A stretch of DNA of 64,000 nt from contig JARBJD010000259.1 in the NCBI GenBank assembly GCA_033064195.1, positions 1 to 64,000 on the forward strand, in the 5' to 3' direction. Source of the stretch: Blattamonas nauphoetae. Its lineage: Eukaryota; Preaxostyla; Oxymonadida. Position 1 is the first letter of the stretch. Every line of letters starts with the position of its first letter. Position numbers and translations under genes: made by a program. This document shows, one piece after another, positions 32,047 through 43,000 of the stretch. The notes below the pieces were generated by a model that saw nothing but the letters and a program-made list of their open reading frames with translations, ran no database searches and was not told where the DNA came from.

Positions 32047-32628
32047 CCCTCGCCATCAGTCTTGATTTCAATCTGACTCTCGGATTCACCGTTTTCTGTT
32101 CTTTTCAAACACTTTCTGTTCTCTATCCAGCTTAGTTTCGTCATTCTATAGTTTTACTTCATTCAGTCAATTTTGTCTTTTCTTTCACCTTTCGTTTCAT
32201 GGATCATCTGCCAATGCGTGACACCGTGATTCGTGTCACACACTCACAAACATCAGCCTGTCAGGTGAAGTGCACCAGATGACGGGGATTCTTTCCCTCG
32301 TCTGTCGCACCGTCTTCCTTCGATGTCTGCAGATGTATTCATTGTCAATATGTGCCTTTTCAGTGCACTCCATCGTATCTTATCCATTCTCTCTCGAGTT
32401 GACTTCCAAATTGACGTTTGTCTCTGGTTTTGGGAAGTTCTCCAACGGACTAAAGACTTTCCATTCTTCTCCAGAGCACAAGTTCTCTCATGTGGAACAG
32501 ATTTGCATTTGGATAGATATTCGTTTCTGTTGTTTTTTTATCTCCAATTCGTTGGACTGGTTATCCAAAAAAACATGTGAGGAGCGGAGGCGATCAAACC
32601 ATCCTCCGTGCAACAATCATTCCATCTG
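32047..32628. other. intergenic; right part shared with 44850-45002
   Basis: Non-coding. From about 32490 to 32600 it matches the upstream region of the second segmental copy (words TTTGCATTTGGATAGATATTCG versus TTTCCATTTGGATCGAGATTCG; TTGGACTGGTTATCCAAAAA versus TTGGACTGGTTCTCCAAAAA), so the promoter region was duplicated with the gene. Confidence 0.55.
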
Positions 32629-35600
32629 ATGAACCTTCAAGCTCTGCTCCTTGTTCATCTTCTCTGTGTCGAAGCCACGTACACGGAACGAACATCTTCG
32701 CCATTTTCTTTCCAGATGGCCTTTGGACCAGACACAGAAGCCGCCAACATTTCTGGAAATAAACAAGCCTTCACGCCTCAACTGACCCTGAACCACGGAA
32801 CATATCATTCGAAAGCGTATCTAATGGATTCTGTCTCCCTTTCGCTGCATGGATCAGACACAACAATCTGCCATACATCGTCAGTGACCAAAACTGAAAC
32901 AACGAGTGATCAGAACTCGGAGAACAATGAATATGGAGATGGAAACACAATTCCATTCATATTCGTGTTCTCTAATTCCACACTATCGATGTCACATATC
33001 TCGTTGGATTGTGGATGGCGCGGCACAAGTGTCGGAAGAATCTCGTCCTCAAGATTGACGATCGACAACTGCCCGATCATCTCCAACCCCGAATCGTCTC
33101 CATTTGTGATGGACAACGGATGTGATGACATTGGAAGCTCGATATTCTTTGTCGATTGTTCTCACAAATCGATTGACAAGTCGAGCCTTCTCGCGTTGGT
33201 CACCCTCGTCCAGTCCCACACGACCCACTCCCGCCACACAGACAACTCACAGGAAGTTTCGTCAACATTGGTGAGCTGTTCTGGCCTCTCGCTGTGCGAC
33301 GCGCATCTCGTGTCTGGAAGTGGTCCGTTGGTTGGTTTCTCGTCGTCGACAGAACAAGACACGAGATTGTGGACGAAGTTGGAGACAGTGCTGATGGGGA
33401 GTCGACTTGTGAACATGACGAGTGGTGTGTTGAAAGGGAGTGGGAAGGGAGTGTTGGAAGGGTGGAATGGATGTCAAAAGATTCTGGATTCTTGTGTGAC
33501 TCAGAGCACGAACCATCTTTATGGAACAGCATGCATTGACATGAACTTGGGAGGGAGTCTTCTGTGCTCGAACACGTCCTTCTCGCACTGCCACTCCTCC
33601 CTCGAACCATCCTCCACTCCTCCGAACTTCTTCCTCGAACATCGGACAGCAACCGACCCACTGAACTTCGGTGTGACCGACACTGAAGCCATCACCTTCC
33701 GTCGATGCACATTCCTCTCGATGACATCTTCATCGACCGGCGCGGCGATCAATCACAATAAGTCTCCAAGCAGCTTCACCATGTCTGAATGCTCCTTCTC
33801 GAACTGCACTGTCAATAAGATGGATGATGGAGGAGCCATCGACGTGTTTCAACAGAGTTCTGCGAAGTCTCCAGTCGCAATCTCGTCCTCGCACTTCCTC
33901 AACTGTACATCTGGACGAGGAGGAGCTGTAGATCTTTTTTACGTCACCACATGCACTATTGCAGATGTTGTCTTCCGTAACAACACTGCTCAGAAACAAG
34001 GAGGTGGTCTCTCAGTGAATTATCCCGATACTTTCTCGATCTCGAACTGTGTCTTCGAGAAGTGTATCGCTGAGACAAATAAATCAATCATGGGAGGCGG
34101 ATTGGATCTACATCACTCTCTCTTAAACACGATTGATTCTCTGCTGTTCAGAGAGTGCCGAGCTTCGAAAGGAAATGATCTGTATTCTGTCGGAGCAGGT
34201 CCGATTTCTGGTTTTTCACCAAACGTCACAAATTGTGATTCTACTTCAAACAGACCGAATGCATACTACGATGGTAAGACTGACGACACCATGATTCCTG
34301 CTGTGTCCGACACCTCAACTTCAAGTCTTGTGGAGATTGAGAGCACTCCATCTACGGACCAGACATCATCGACGATCCAAATGAAAGTGTCCAACATTGT
34401 GGATGGGAAGATGTTGGTTTTGGTGGACAATACGAACAACCACGAACCACCAAACGACGACTCTCCCCCAGCGATTGCTCGACTTCTGACATTCGACTTC
34501 AGCACGTCGATCGAATCAGCAGCGCAGACAGTATCATTTGGAGAATGGGAAGAACTGCAATATGAATCGAAGTATTGTGTGATTGGGTCGTGGATTGCGA
34601 AGACTAGCCTCTCATTTTCTTCATCGATTGGTCTGACGACACCGAATCCTGCTCGGATTGTTGAAATTGTTTGTTCACTGGGATCTGGAACCGACCACTA
34701 CTGGCTTGAATTGAAGGGTCGATCACTTCCAAAAGGAACATACACCGTGAAACTAGTTGGCGTTTCTGACTTCTCGTTCTCGGTTGAGTTTGATGGAACG
34801 ACAGGGACGAAGACTCTGAACATGTTCTCGTCTCGTCATTCGGAGAGATTGTTTGGAACTGGAAGCAAACTTTCGTTCTCGACGACATACGAAGTTGAAT
34901 CGGTGACATTCGAAAGCTGCCCTAATCCATTCTTCCTCGACCCTCCTCGCCTCTTCTTCACGACACCAGTGGAACAGTCTCGATTGATTTCAATCGGCCC
35001 AGTCAACTTCAAAGACGAATCTACGAAAGACATCATTCTGATCCCTCTTCCTGGAAGTCTCGACGAGGGTGAGTATGTCATCATACTCCTCTCATCGTCG
35101 TCACCCACGGAATCAGTCTCTCTCCCTGTGACTCTCTCCGCAAGCAACTCAGAAACAGTCGAATTCCTTGTTTATTCGAAAAACTCCAATGAAATCCAAC
35201 TGAAATATGGAGAAATATACACAGTGGAAGAATTAATCACTGGAACAACAAAATGTCTGTTCGAAAAGGTGTTCTCAATTCAGGTTCCTGCTGAGCCGAA
35301 GCGAATCGAAGAAGGAATGGTGACATTGAATAAAGCGAAGGATGAAGCGACATTGAGACTGAAAGGAAGAGAGTTGGATGATGGAAGCTACAAATTGAAA
35401 CTCGATTCAGTGTCACAGGAGCTGACATCCGAAGCGAGTCTGAGTGAGCATGGGGAACTGCTGTTCAAAGTGTCAATCAGCCTTTTCCCAACCTCAATTA
35501 TGGCATTCGGGGAGACATACACGATCTCATCGTTGAAGTTTGGGAGCGAAGATGTGTTGGTGAACTCCGATGTCGAACTTGCTGTTCCCAATCCCCCAAT

Positions 35601-38600
35601 TGTGAAAACAGCCCAAGTTCATCCGAACTCGATCAACACTTCGATGAGACTTGGCTTGACAGGGACATCTCTCAAATTGGATGGATTCTACACAGTCACC
35701 CTCTCTCCGCTCTTCTCGTTGGACATTCTGTTCAACAGCTCAGAAACAGTCTCGTCGGCCGAACTGCTTCTTGGTCGTACAGCTTGTCTTCAACACAACA
35801 CAGAATATAAGATTGTGTCGATTGCTCGTGTTGAAGATGATTCGAATGTGATTCTGACTGAGGCAACTGTTTCATTCACAACACCCAAGTTTCCCGTGCC
35901 TTTGGTACTCCACGTGAATGGGAAGGAAGGGGAGGACGATGGATTGTGTGGGGAGAGCGATGATGCTTGTGCCACGATTGATTTCACGTGGTCGATTGTG
36001 GTTGCTCTGAACGCGAAATCAGCGACACTTGCGATTGTGAACTCGTCTGAACAAAGACAGCCGATTGTGGTGTCATCTGGAATGTCGATCCTGTTGAACA
36101 ACGGAAGTAACTTTGAGCCCACTCTGACAATCCCCTCGTCTGCGTCGATGGAAGACAAAGCGGGAATTATTGTTGTGTCTGAGGCAACGCTCTCGATAAT
36201 CGATGTGACGGTCAAAATTGAATCGACAGATCCTTCGTTCGTCTTCCTGTCTGCCTCCGAATCGACGATCATTCTGAAAGAGGGTTCTTTCGTTGGTGTA
36301 CTTCCGCCAACTCTCTCTTCGAATTCTGATCATGAAGATGTCTGCTCATGGGAGAGTGGAATCATCCGACTTGACAACACCAACACAACGCTCAGTCGAA
36401 TGGCATTCTCATCTCTCTCTCAAGGAGTGATCCACATGAAAAATGGAAGTGTCAACCTTGAAGGAGTGATCTTCCACAGTAACTCTCCGAATCTCGTCTC
36501 ATTTCCATCAGCTCGCCGAAACATCCGTTGTGTTGATGGAAGTGTGACGATTGGGAGTCTGAGTGGAGGAGATGGATCGAAAGACCATCCATCAGCGTGG
36601 ATCTCCACAACAGACTGCACTGTGAGTGGAGACGATGCTCGACCAAACTCTGCTCTGTTTGTGCCAACACTGTCGTCGGAATCGAAGAGCACTTGGATGA
36701 AGAAGGAGAAACGATTCTCAGTTTTGATTGTTGGAACGACGCTGATTCCTTGTGGTCTGAGTCTTGAAGTGTTTGAGATGAAGAAAGACAAATCGGAAGG
36801 AGAATCAGAGAGAATTGAACTGTCATTTGACACAGCTGACTCCTTCAACGACACACACATCACCCTCTCTGTCGCTCTGACTTCGCTGTCGTCGCTGGAT
36901 GATGCTTTGGAATGGCGAGGACGACTTGTTTTCGGATTGAATGAAACAACGTCGGAATGGTTTGTTGTTCAGAAGAACTCGGCCGATCGGAAGGCGGAGT
37001 CGCCTCTCGAACACATGAAATGGTGGCTTCCTCTCGTGATCGTTCTTTCATGTTGTGCCCTCTTTGCCATCTTTGTTGTCATTGTTGTCGTGCGCCGAAG
37101 ACAACAACAGAAAGCACTGAAACAACCGAATGACCCAGAAGAAATGCCAGATGAAGAAAAAATGGAAGTTCAGGACAATTCGTTGGCACAAAACGGGATC
37201 CAGACAAGTGCAGGCATTCTGAAAGGAAAGTCACTGACACCCAATTTTGGTGAGAACAGCAATCAATCAACGAAATTGAATGATATTCAGGGAGGATCTG
37301 GATCACGTGAACAATTTGTGGAAGTGATGGATGTGGGGAGTGGACAGACGAAGGAAGTTGTGAAGATGGAAACGCTGTTCGAGAGACTGCACAAAAACAG
37401 AAACGGGATTGTTGGGAAGCGACAGCGACAGATTGAGCTTGCTCGAGGTCTTCAGAAGATTGGGAAGACGAATGGAAATGCTTGGATTCTGCAAAAGCTG
37501 ACATCTCACTGGATTCTGATTGGAGCAGATGGCCACTTCAACCTGCAACTGAAAGAGGAAGAAACAGCCGCCACAGAACACCAATTTCAAAGTCAGACTC
37601 AGACTGCTAATTCGAGTGTTGCTGAGGAAGGCGGATCAGTGGATGTGAACATCGAGAATGCGAACGGGATGGATCGAGCAGCGAAAGAGGTTCAAGAGAA
37701 GGAGGATCAAGAAGGCCAGCGATGGCAGGCGCCTGAACAAGGAGAACATGAATCAATGCCACCCAGTGATCTTGAAAAGGTGACTGTTTTTCGGCTTGGC
37801 CTTGTGCTGTGGGAAATGGAGACAGGACAGGTTCCGTTTCGAGAGACTGATGGAGTGAATGCGGGTCGTCAGCTGAAAGCAGGAGTGAAACCTCAGATGG
37901 ATCTAGTTGAGAACAAGGAGATGGAAGAACTGATCCTGAAATGCCTGGAACTGAAAGCGACGGACCGAATTGGATTGGATGATCTGATCTCGTCACTCAG
38001 CTCGATCCCCGACGATCCTGTTCCAACCCAGCCGTGATTCTGCTCCTCTCTATTCGCTTCACAATCACTCACAAACAATTCACTCATCATTCATACCAAA
38101 CCAACCACTTGCTTTGTCAACCACTCAACTTCATCTCCACCATGAATGTTCCACAACTCGCAATCTTTATTGTCACGTCACAAGCAAACAGAGAACTATT
38201 ACACTTTGCTTGCTTTCTTAATTACCTCGTCATCGCACAAGCACTTGAATATCATGATTCACATCTTTGCTCCCACTCTTTCAACTACAATCACATCACT
38301 CGATGTTCACTGATTCTTCATTCCTCATCGAGTCACATTGGACTCTCTCACTCTCTCTTCAGTTCTATCAGCAATAACTTCATCTTTTTTTGTCGTCTCT
38401 GCTAATGTCTTTCAATCTGCCTTTGGGTGGTCTTTCTTCGTCACAAAGATTCTTCATTTTTTTCTGAAGATTTTCGTTGCACTTCCCATCTCTTTTGAAT
38501 TCTGAACATCGTGTTCCGTCGTCTCGGAGAAGGCTGGCTTATTCACCTCCTCCGAACTGCGGCCGCTCGATGATTCTTCTCACTCTGTCGATCTTTTTAA
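32440..38600 (+). repeat. segmental duplication, copy A
   Basis: Matches 44850-50990 from about 100-200 bases upstream of the receptor gene, through the whole gene, to a 3' block reading CGTCGTCTCGGAGAAGGCTG at about 38520. Identity is uneven: about 300-bp blocks (33000-33290; 33490-33780; 36230-36350) are nearly identical, while 33780-34270 is strongly diverged. Confidence 0.8.
32629..38037 (+). CDS. beta-helix receptor with TM helix and pseudokinase, copy A
   Basis: 1,802 residues from ATG 32629, which begins a signal peptide (MNLQALLLVHLLCVEATYT); upstream codons in frame lack ATG. Residues about 30-530 form beta-helix coils with GGAIDVF, GGAVDLF and GGGLSVNYPD turns. Residues about 560-1100 hold four Ig/filamin-like beta units (AKDEATLRLKGRELDDGSY type). 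A second beta-helix follows, then a membrane helix at about 1463-1490 (WWLPLVIVLSCCALFAIFVV). The inside has EVVKMETLFERLHK, ARGLQKIGKTNGNAW, then RWQAPEQ and FRLGLVLWEMETGQVPF with a final ATDRIGLDDLI helix. These match kinase C-lobe landmarks, but HRD, DFG and the Gly loop are missing, so it is a pseudokinase. Its near-twin is at 45003-50438. A convergent ARM-like gene follows. Confidence 0.85.
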   Translation: MNLQALLLVHLLCVEATYTERTSSPFSFQMAFGPDTEAANISGNKQAFTPQLTLNHGTYHSKAYLMDSVSLSLHGSDTTICHTSSVTKTETTSDQNSENNEYGDGNTIPFIFVFSNSTLSMSHISLDCGWRGTSVGRISSSRLTIDNCPIISNPESSPFVMDNGCDDIGSSIFFVDCSHKSIDKSSLLALVTLVQSHTTHSRHTDNSQEVSSTLVSCSGLSLCDAHLVSGSGPLVGFSSSTEQDTRLWTKLETVLMGSRLVNMTSGVLKGSGKGVLEGWNGCQKILDSCVTQSTNHLYGTACIDMNLGGSLLCSNTSFSHCHSSLEPSSTPPNFFLEHRTATDPLNFGVTDTEAITFRRCTFLSMTSSSTGAAINHNKSPSSFTMSECSFSNCTVNKMDDGGAIDVFQQSSAKSPVAISSSHFLNCTSGRGGAVDLFYVTTCTIADVVFRNNTAQKQGGGLSVNYPDTFSISNCVFEKCIAETNKSIMGGGLDLHHSLLNTIDSLLFRECRASKGNDLYSVGAGPISGFSPNVTNCDSTSNRPNAYYDGKTDDTMIPAVSDTSTSSLVEIESTPSTDQTSSTIQMKVSNIVDGKMLVLVDNTNNHEPPNDDSPPAIARLLTFDFSTSIESAAQTVSFGEWEELQYESKYCVIGSWIAKTSLSFSSSIGLTTPNPARIVEIVCSLGSGTDHYWLELKGRSLPKGTYTVKLVGVSDFSFSVEFDGTTGTKTLNMFSSRHSERLFGTGSKLSFSTTYEVESVTFESCPNPFFLDPPRLFFTTPVEQSRLISIGPVNFKDESTKDIILIPLPGSLDEGEYVIILLSSSSPTESVSLPVTLSASNSETVEFLVYSKNSNEIQLKYGEIYTVEELITGTTKCLFEKVFSIQVPAEPKRIEEGMVTLNKAKDEATLRLKGRELDDGSYKLKLDSVSQELTSEASLSEHGELLFKVSISLFPTSIMAFGETYTISSLKFGSEDVLVNSDVELAVPNPPIVKTAQVHPNSINTSMRLGLTGTSLKLDGFYTVTLSPLFSLDILFNSSETVSSAELLLGRTACLQHNTEYKIVSIARVEDDSNVILTEATVSFTTPKFPVPLVLHVNGKEGEDDGLCGESDDACATIDFTWSIVVALNAKSATLAIVNSSEQRQPIVVSSGMSILLNNGSNFEPTLTIPSSASMEDKAGIIVVSEATLSIIDVTVKIESTDPSFVFLSASESTIILKEGSFVGVLPPTLSSNSDHEDVCSWESGIIRLDNTNTTLSRMAFSSLSQGVIHMKNGSVNLEGVIFHSNSPNLVSFPSARRNIRCVDGSVTIGSLSGGDGSKDHPSAWISTTDCTVSGDDARPNSALFVPTLSSESKSTWMKKEKRFSVLIVGTTLIPCGLSLEVFEMKKDKSEGESERIELSFDTADSFNDTHITLSVALTSLSSLDDALEWRGRLVFGLNETTSEWFVVQKNSADRKAESPLEHMKWWLPLVIVLSCCALFAIFVVIVVVRRRQQQKALKQPNDPEEMPDEEKMEVQDNSLAQNGIQTSAGILKGKSLTPNFGENSNQSTKLNDIQGGSGSREQFVEVMDVGSGQTKEVVKMETLFERLHKNRNGIVGKRQRQIELARGLQKIGKTNGNAWILQKLTSHWILIGADGHFNLQLKEEETAATEHQFQSQTQTANSSVAEEGGSVDVNIENANGMDRAAKEVQEKEDQEGQRWQAPEQGEHESMPPSDLEKVTVFRLGLVLWEMETGQVPFRETDGVNAGRQLKAGVKPQMDLVENKEMEELILKCLELKATDRIGLDDLISSLSSIPDDPVPTQP

Positions 38601-38785
38601 GACCTCTGAATCATGAAAAGAGAAGAGATAATGACATATTCAACGAAATGGTGAGAGAGATTGCGGAAAGGATATACCAAACAGTTTCAAATTGTTGGAT
38701 TATTTCCAATATCCGAGAAGAGTCCGCAGAAATTAGTATGGAGTCATTCCAGAGAGACAGCTTCGACGTGTCAATCGAGATCTCA
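38038..38785. other. intergenic between convergent genes
   Basis: Contains the 3' end of the segmental duplication (about 38500-38600 corresponds to 50900-51000). Open frames here are short and without domains. No RNA gene is seen. Confidence 0.4.
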
Positions 38786-39853
38786 TCATTCAAGGAGTTC
38801 CACATTCGATCCCAGCAATTGAGAGATGGAGTGACAATAATAAGCAACAGTGAAGCCATATTGTCCGTCTTTGTTGTTCCTCTTCATCTGTTCGAGTGTG
38901 TCTTCGAAGCCTTCCGAAAACAGAGCTTCCATCATCCGTTTCACAGTTTTGGTTACTTCTGGGCCTTCTTCCTTCCATTTCTCGAGAAAATACTTCATTT
39001 GACTGAGAGCGTACAGGAAAGATGGGGAGAGCTCGGCGAACATGAGACAATTTGACAGTGTCATCATAATCGGAGATGCAAGAATATATTCTGATGTCGG
39101 AGCATGAAAAGGGCCAATTCGAAAGAGTGTGAACTGAAGAAGCATGAAGGAACTGGACAAATAGTCATCGAGGAATTGTCGATTGTGACAAAGAAAGAGA
39201 AGATATGGAGATGATGGGATCACGACCTTCTGAAAGACCAGTTCACGATGGTTGAATATATCGATTGGAGTGGTGATGTCAAGTGCCTTGAGATACGAAG
39301 GAGATGCGAGGGAAATGAAATGTTCGATGATCCCGTTAAGATTGTTAAATATTGCTTCATTTCCGAAAATTGGCAGCCGATGAGGTTGAACGGTCCCAAA
39401 GACATGGGGGATGAAATCTGACTCCACCAAACGAAGTACATGCGAAGCGGGAATGTCAACTTGGAGAAACAAATACAGCGTGGATTCAACCACAAGCAAG
39501 TGTGGAGATGAGAGGAGAATGAGAGTATTCTCAGCAAAGTCAGAAGACAACCCAGGTGGAGAGGGAACGAGGCCTAAGACTAGTTTCGATGAAAAGTCTT
39601 CGTCACCCCACTCTGGTTTGAGGCTCTTCAGAAACCAGAAAGCTCGATCCTGAAGAGTTTCGTTAAAAGGATAGTTTGCTTTCACAAGGGCAACAAGGGA
39701 ATAGAAAAGTGTTGATTTGTCTTGGAAGGTCAATTCTTTGTCCCTGTACTGTAGAAAAGGTTCATTCGCTAAAATGACCATCCGATCGGAATCAGAAGCA
39801 TGATATTGAATAGTTGATTCAGTGAGAGATTCGATATGAAAGTTGTCTTCCAT
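38786..39853 (-). CDS. ARM/HEAT-like helical repeat protein, copy A
   Basis: About 356 residues from ATG 39853; the frame is open 17 codons further up, to 39904, without an ATG. All-helical, Leu-rich repeats such as STLFYSLVALVKANYPFNE, ALDITTPIDIFNHRELVFQK and a C-terminal EALFSEGFEDTLEQM stretch. A full-length paralogue lies at 57147-60309 once its transposon is set aside (370 residues; shared EPFL, LFxSLVxLVKxNYPF, FQKVVIPSS, SQLLGSN). No catalytic motif. It probably binds partners through its helical surface. It faces the receptor gene tail to tail. This family is abundant in Preaxostyla as far as I know; the name cannot be given. Confidence 0.75.
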   Translation of the reverse strand: MEDNFHIESLTESTIQYHASDSDRMVILANEPFLQYRDKELTFQDKSTLFYSLVALVKANYPFNETLQDRAFWFLKSLKPEWGDEDFSSKLVLGLVPSPPGLSSDFAENTLILLSSPHLLVVESTLYLFLQVDIPASHVLRLVESDFIPHVFGTVQPHRLPIFGNEAIFNNLNGIIEHFISLASPSYLKALDITTPIDIFNHRELVFQKVVIPSSPYLLFLCHNRQFLDDYLSSSFMLLQFTLFRIGPFHAPTSEYILASPIMMTLSNCLMFAELSPSFLYALSQMKYFLEKWKEEGPEVTKTVKRMMEALFSEGFEDTLEQMKRNNKDGQYGFTVAYYCHSISQLLGSNVELLE

Positions 39854-40037
39854 GTCAATTCTGACGAGATCATGCCCATTAATGGGATGATAAGAATACA
39901 CCAAGTTTTATTCTCACCGAACCAATTGAAGGCGTCATAGCAGTATGGAAGGTGAGATGGAAAACAGATGAACGTGCTCAGAGTTGGTAAAATGAAGTAT
40001 TATGGTCTAAATCAACGTGGAAGGGCTGATTCAACGA

Positions 40038-43000
40038 TTATTCTGGTAATCGAGGTTCGTGATGCGCTCCAAAGACATCAATTCGGATCGATGTTCCCGG
40101 CCCAGCGAGAGAGAACTGAATGAGAAGACATCAGAAAGGATGCTGAGGAAAGAATATGAAGAGCAGACGCCAATCAGCTGGAGCTTATCAATCTCTGAAA
40201 CAACATTCAATCCTGCCTGTCCATTCAAGAAGAAGCGAGAACGGCGTTTCGAGAGTGTGTTTACCTCCAATATAACTTGGTCACCAACTTGGAGGGGAGG
40301 GAGAGTTTGTGTGGAAGTTGAATCATCATAATATATGCGATGAACCAGTCCATCAGAGGAACAGAGAGCATACGAACCTGAAGAGAGAGAGAAAAGGCAC
40401 AAGGAAAGGCAAGTCGGGTAAGAACTGAGAGAAACAACACACCTTTCTTCTGAATTCCGAGTGGATTTGGACTTTTGGGAATGCGTCGAGGAAATGACAT
40501 GCCACCAATCATGACAACTCCACACGAACCTCAACAGAATCACGATAAAAGATGAGCATACTGTCAGTCTGAGGAAGAGCGAGGATGGTGATTTGGACAT
40601 AGAAAACCATGTTCTCAAGCACTCCATCAAACATCACTGTGCTGAATGGTGTGTCGAGTCCATTGAAGTCGAATGCCGTGCGAGTGATCACATTTCCCTC
40701 AATGTGGAAGTGTTCGGGATTTCTGGAGACGAGAGCGTGCATCAATCCTTCTTCTCCTTCTCTCCGAATCGGTTTGTAGTGGTTTGAATATCTTTCTCTC
40801 AGCGACTCTTCGGTGTCAGTCCATTTGATCTCCAGAATCTTCTCTGCCAGTGGAGTGGATTGGGTGGAGTGGATGATGCTTGTGATTTGGAGAGAGGTTC
40901 CCATCACATGAGCAGAGAACTGAACGAGTGAGAAACGAAATCAAGAGAGGACAGACACCAATTCTCACTGACTCTGGAATCCCACTCACATAGCATTCGA
41001 GTGACTTTCCGTTCACGAAGAATTGCACAGTGCGTGGGGTCGAGTCCATGTTCACTTCCATCACAACACGATCCTCCCTCGAGATACGGCAGTATCCTTC
41101 TTCCAGATGTGTCTGATTGAAAACTCTGAGTCGTCCTCTTGACGAGAAACCAACAGAATCTTAGAAGTAGAGAGAGAAGAGATGGAGATCATCGAAAGAA
41201 CAGCAAACGCTTCACATTCTTCCCCAACACACGTCCAGGTCGAGGAACGGCAGCAAAAGAATCGAGAAGACCGAAAGTAATGACACCCTTTTGTTCTGGA
41301 GAATCTGATGAGAGAGAAGCAACGTACCAACTGACTTGGCGAGCGTTAACACAACGAAAGTGACAGAAACGACGCCCTTCGTGATTGGCTCGGCAAACAG
41401 AACTGTGCTCGGCCTGGTTCTTCCTTTCTCGTCTGTTCCTTTCTCTGTCCGAGTGAGAATGTTGTTTCGAATGGTGAAGTGCGATTTGTCTGCGAAGAGC
41501 AGTTCAGGTAGCTTCATCATTGTAAACTGTCGTTTCTTTTGTTTGGCACCTGTTTTATCATCCGCTTTATCACCGTCACGTTCGACTTGTCTCATCTCTT
41601 CATCAGTGAAGGAATCAGAAGCTCCATCTGACGCTTCTTCATCTCGCACTTTCCGCATCATCCGTTCCGGAGGGTGGTCAAGGTTTCCATCGGCATCTTC
41701 TTGATCATCAACTGCCCTATCATCCACTTTGTTGATGTCACTGGCGTTGTTGAATGAGTCTTTCTCGTTCCGTTCTTCTGTTTGAGACACTCTTTCTTCA
41801 TCATTTCCATCTGAATCCTGCTTTAATTCTGTCACTTGGAGTGATTCAGCAGTTGGCCATTCAATCTCCTTCATAAGATCTGTGAATGGTGTCGCTCTGT
41901 TGAGATTGGTGATTCTGTCAAACCGAACTTGTGTTCCTGGACCCTTTGCTGAGAACTGAGACGAACAGGTGAGAGAAGAGGGAATACAGATGAAAGAAGA
42001 GAAATGGTGAGAATTGAAGAGACGAGAGTCAGAAAAGGAAGGACAGCACACTCCAACTCGAACGGATTCCGGAAGACCAACAACGAGAATATTGGTGGAT
42101 TTTCCTTGGAAGAAGAACTGGGCAGAGCGAGGATTCGAGTCCATGTTGATTTCAATGATGAGAGAGTCGTGTTGTTTCACTTTGAACGGAAGAAGGATCT
42201 CCTGTTGTCCAGTCGATGTCAATAGACGAATGGACCCCCATGATATCATAGCGATCGAGCCTGAGATGTGAGGAAGAAGAGGGGACGAGAATGTGGCAGG
42301 TTGGAGTGGAGAGAAATCATCAGAAGAGAGAGAAGGGAGACATACCACTGACTTCACCGAGTTTCTGTCCATTTTCAGGAAATGGTGTCGTCCCATCGAT
42401 CAAGCCAAATAAAGAGAAGTCCTGCCAAATACTCGAAATGAGACATGTGAACGATATCGCCAAAATGCCTTCTGAGATGGGTTCTCCGAGGAAGAAGGAG
42501 CTGTATGTGTGATTGAGTTGTCCATCGTTGTCTTTGGTGCGTAGACAAGCAGAAATGATTCTGTTGTCATCCACTCTGAAGTGGGAAGGATCGGTGAAGA
42601 TCAGCGATGGCATCTGTGTCTGCACTGAAAGGACACTCGATCGCATTCCATTCATGTACATGTCCTCGCTGTCCCTCATGTCTTTAGCATTCCATTTGAT
42701 CTCGTTCACTCTTCGAAGCGGTGTGGCTTGCACCAGACGAGACATTCCATCAAAGCGAACAGAAGTTCCTTCTCTCTTCATCGAAAACTGAAAAGAGAAA
42801 AAAGTGACGATGGCGAGCAGCAGACTCCAAATCGGATCGAGGGAGGGAGACTCGACACAAACGTGAGAAGGACACTTCCGTTGAGGATGAACACAGCTGT
42901 GCGTGGCCTCGCGTCCATGTCCACCTCCAACACCACTCGGTCCCCTTCACTCAAAGGGGCAGAGAGCGAAATGGTCTTCTCTTCTTGTTTGGTTGATGGG

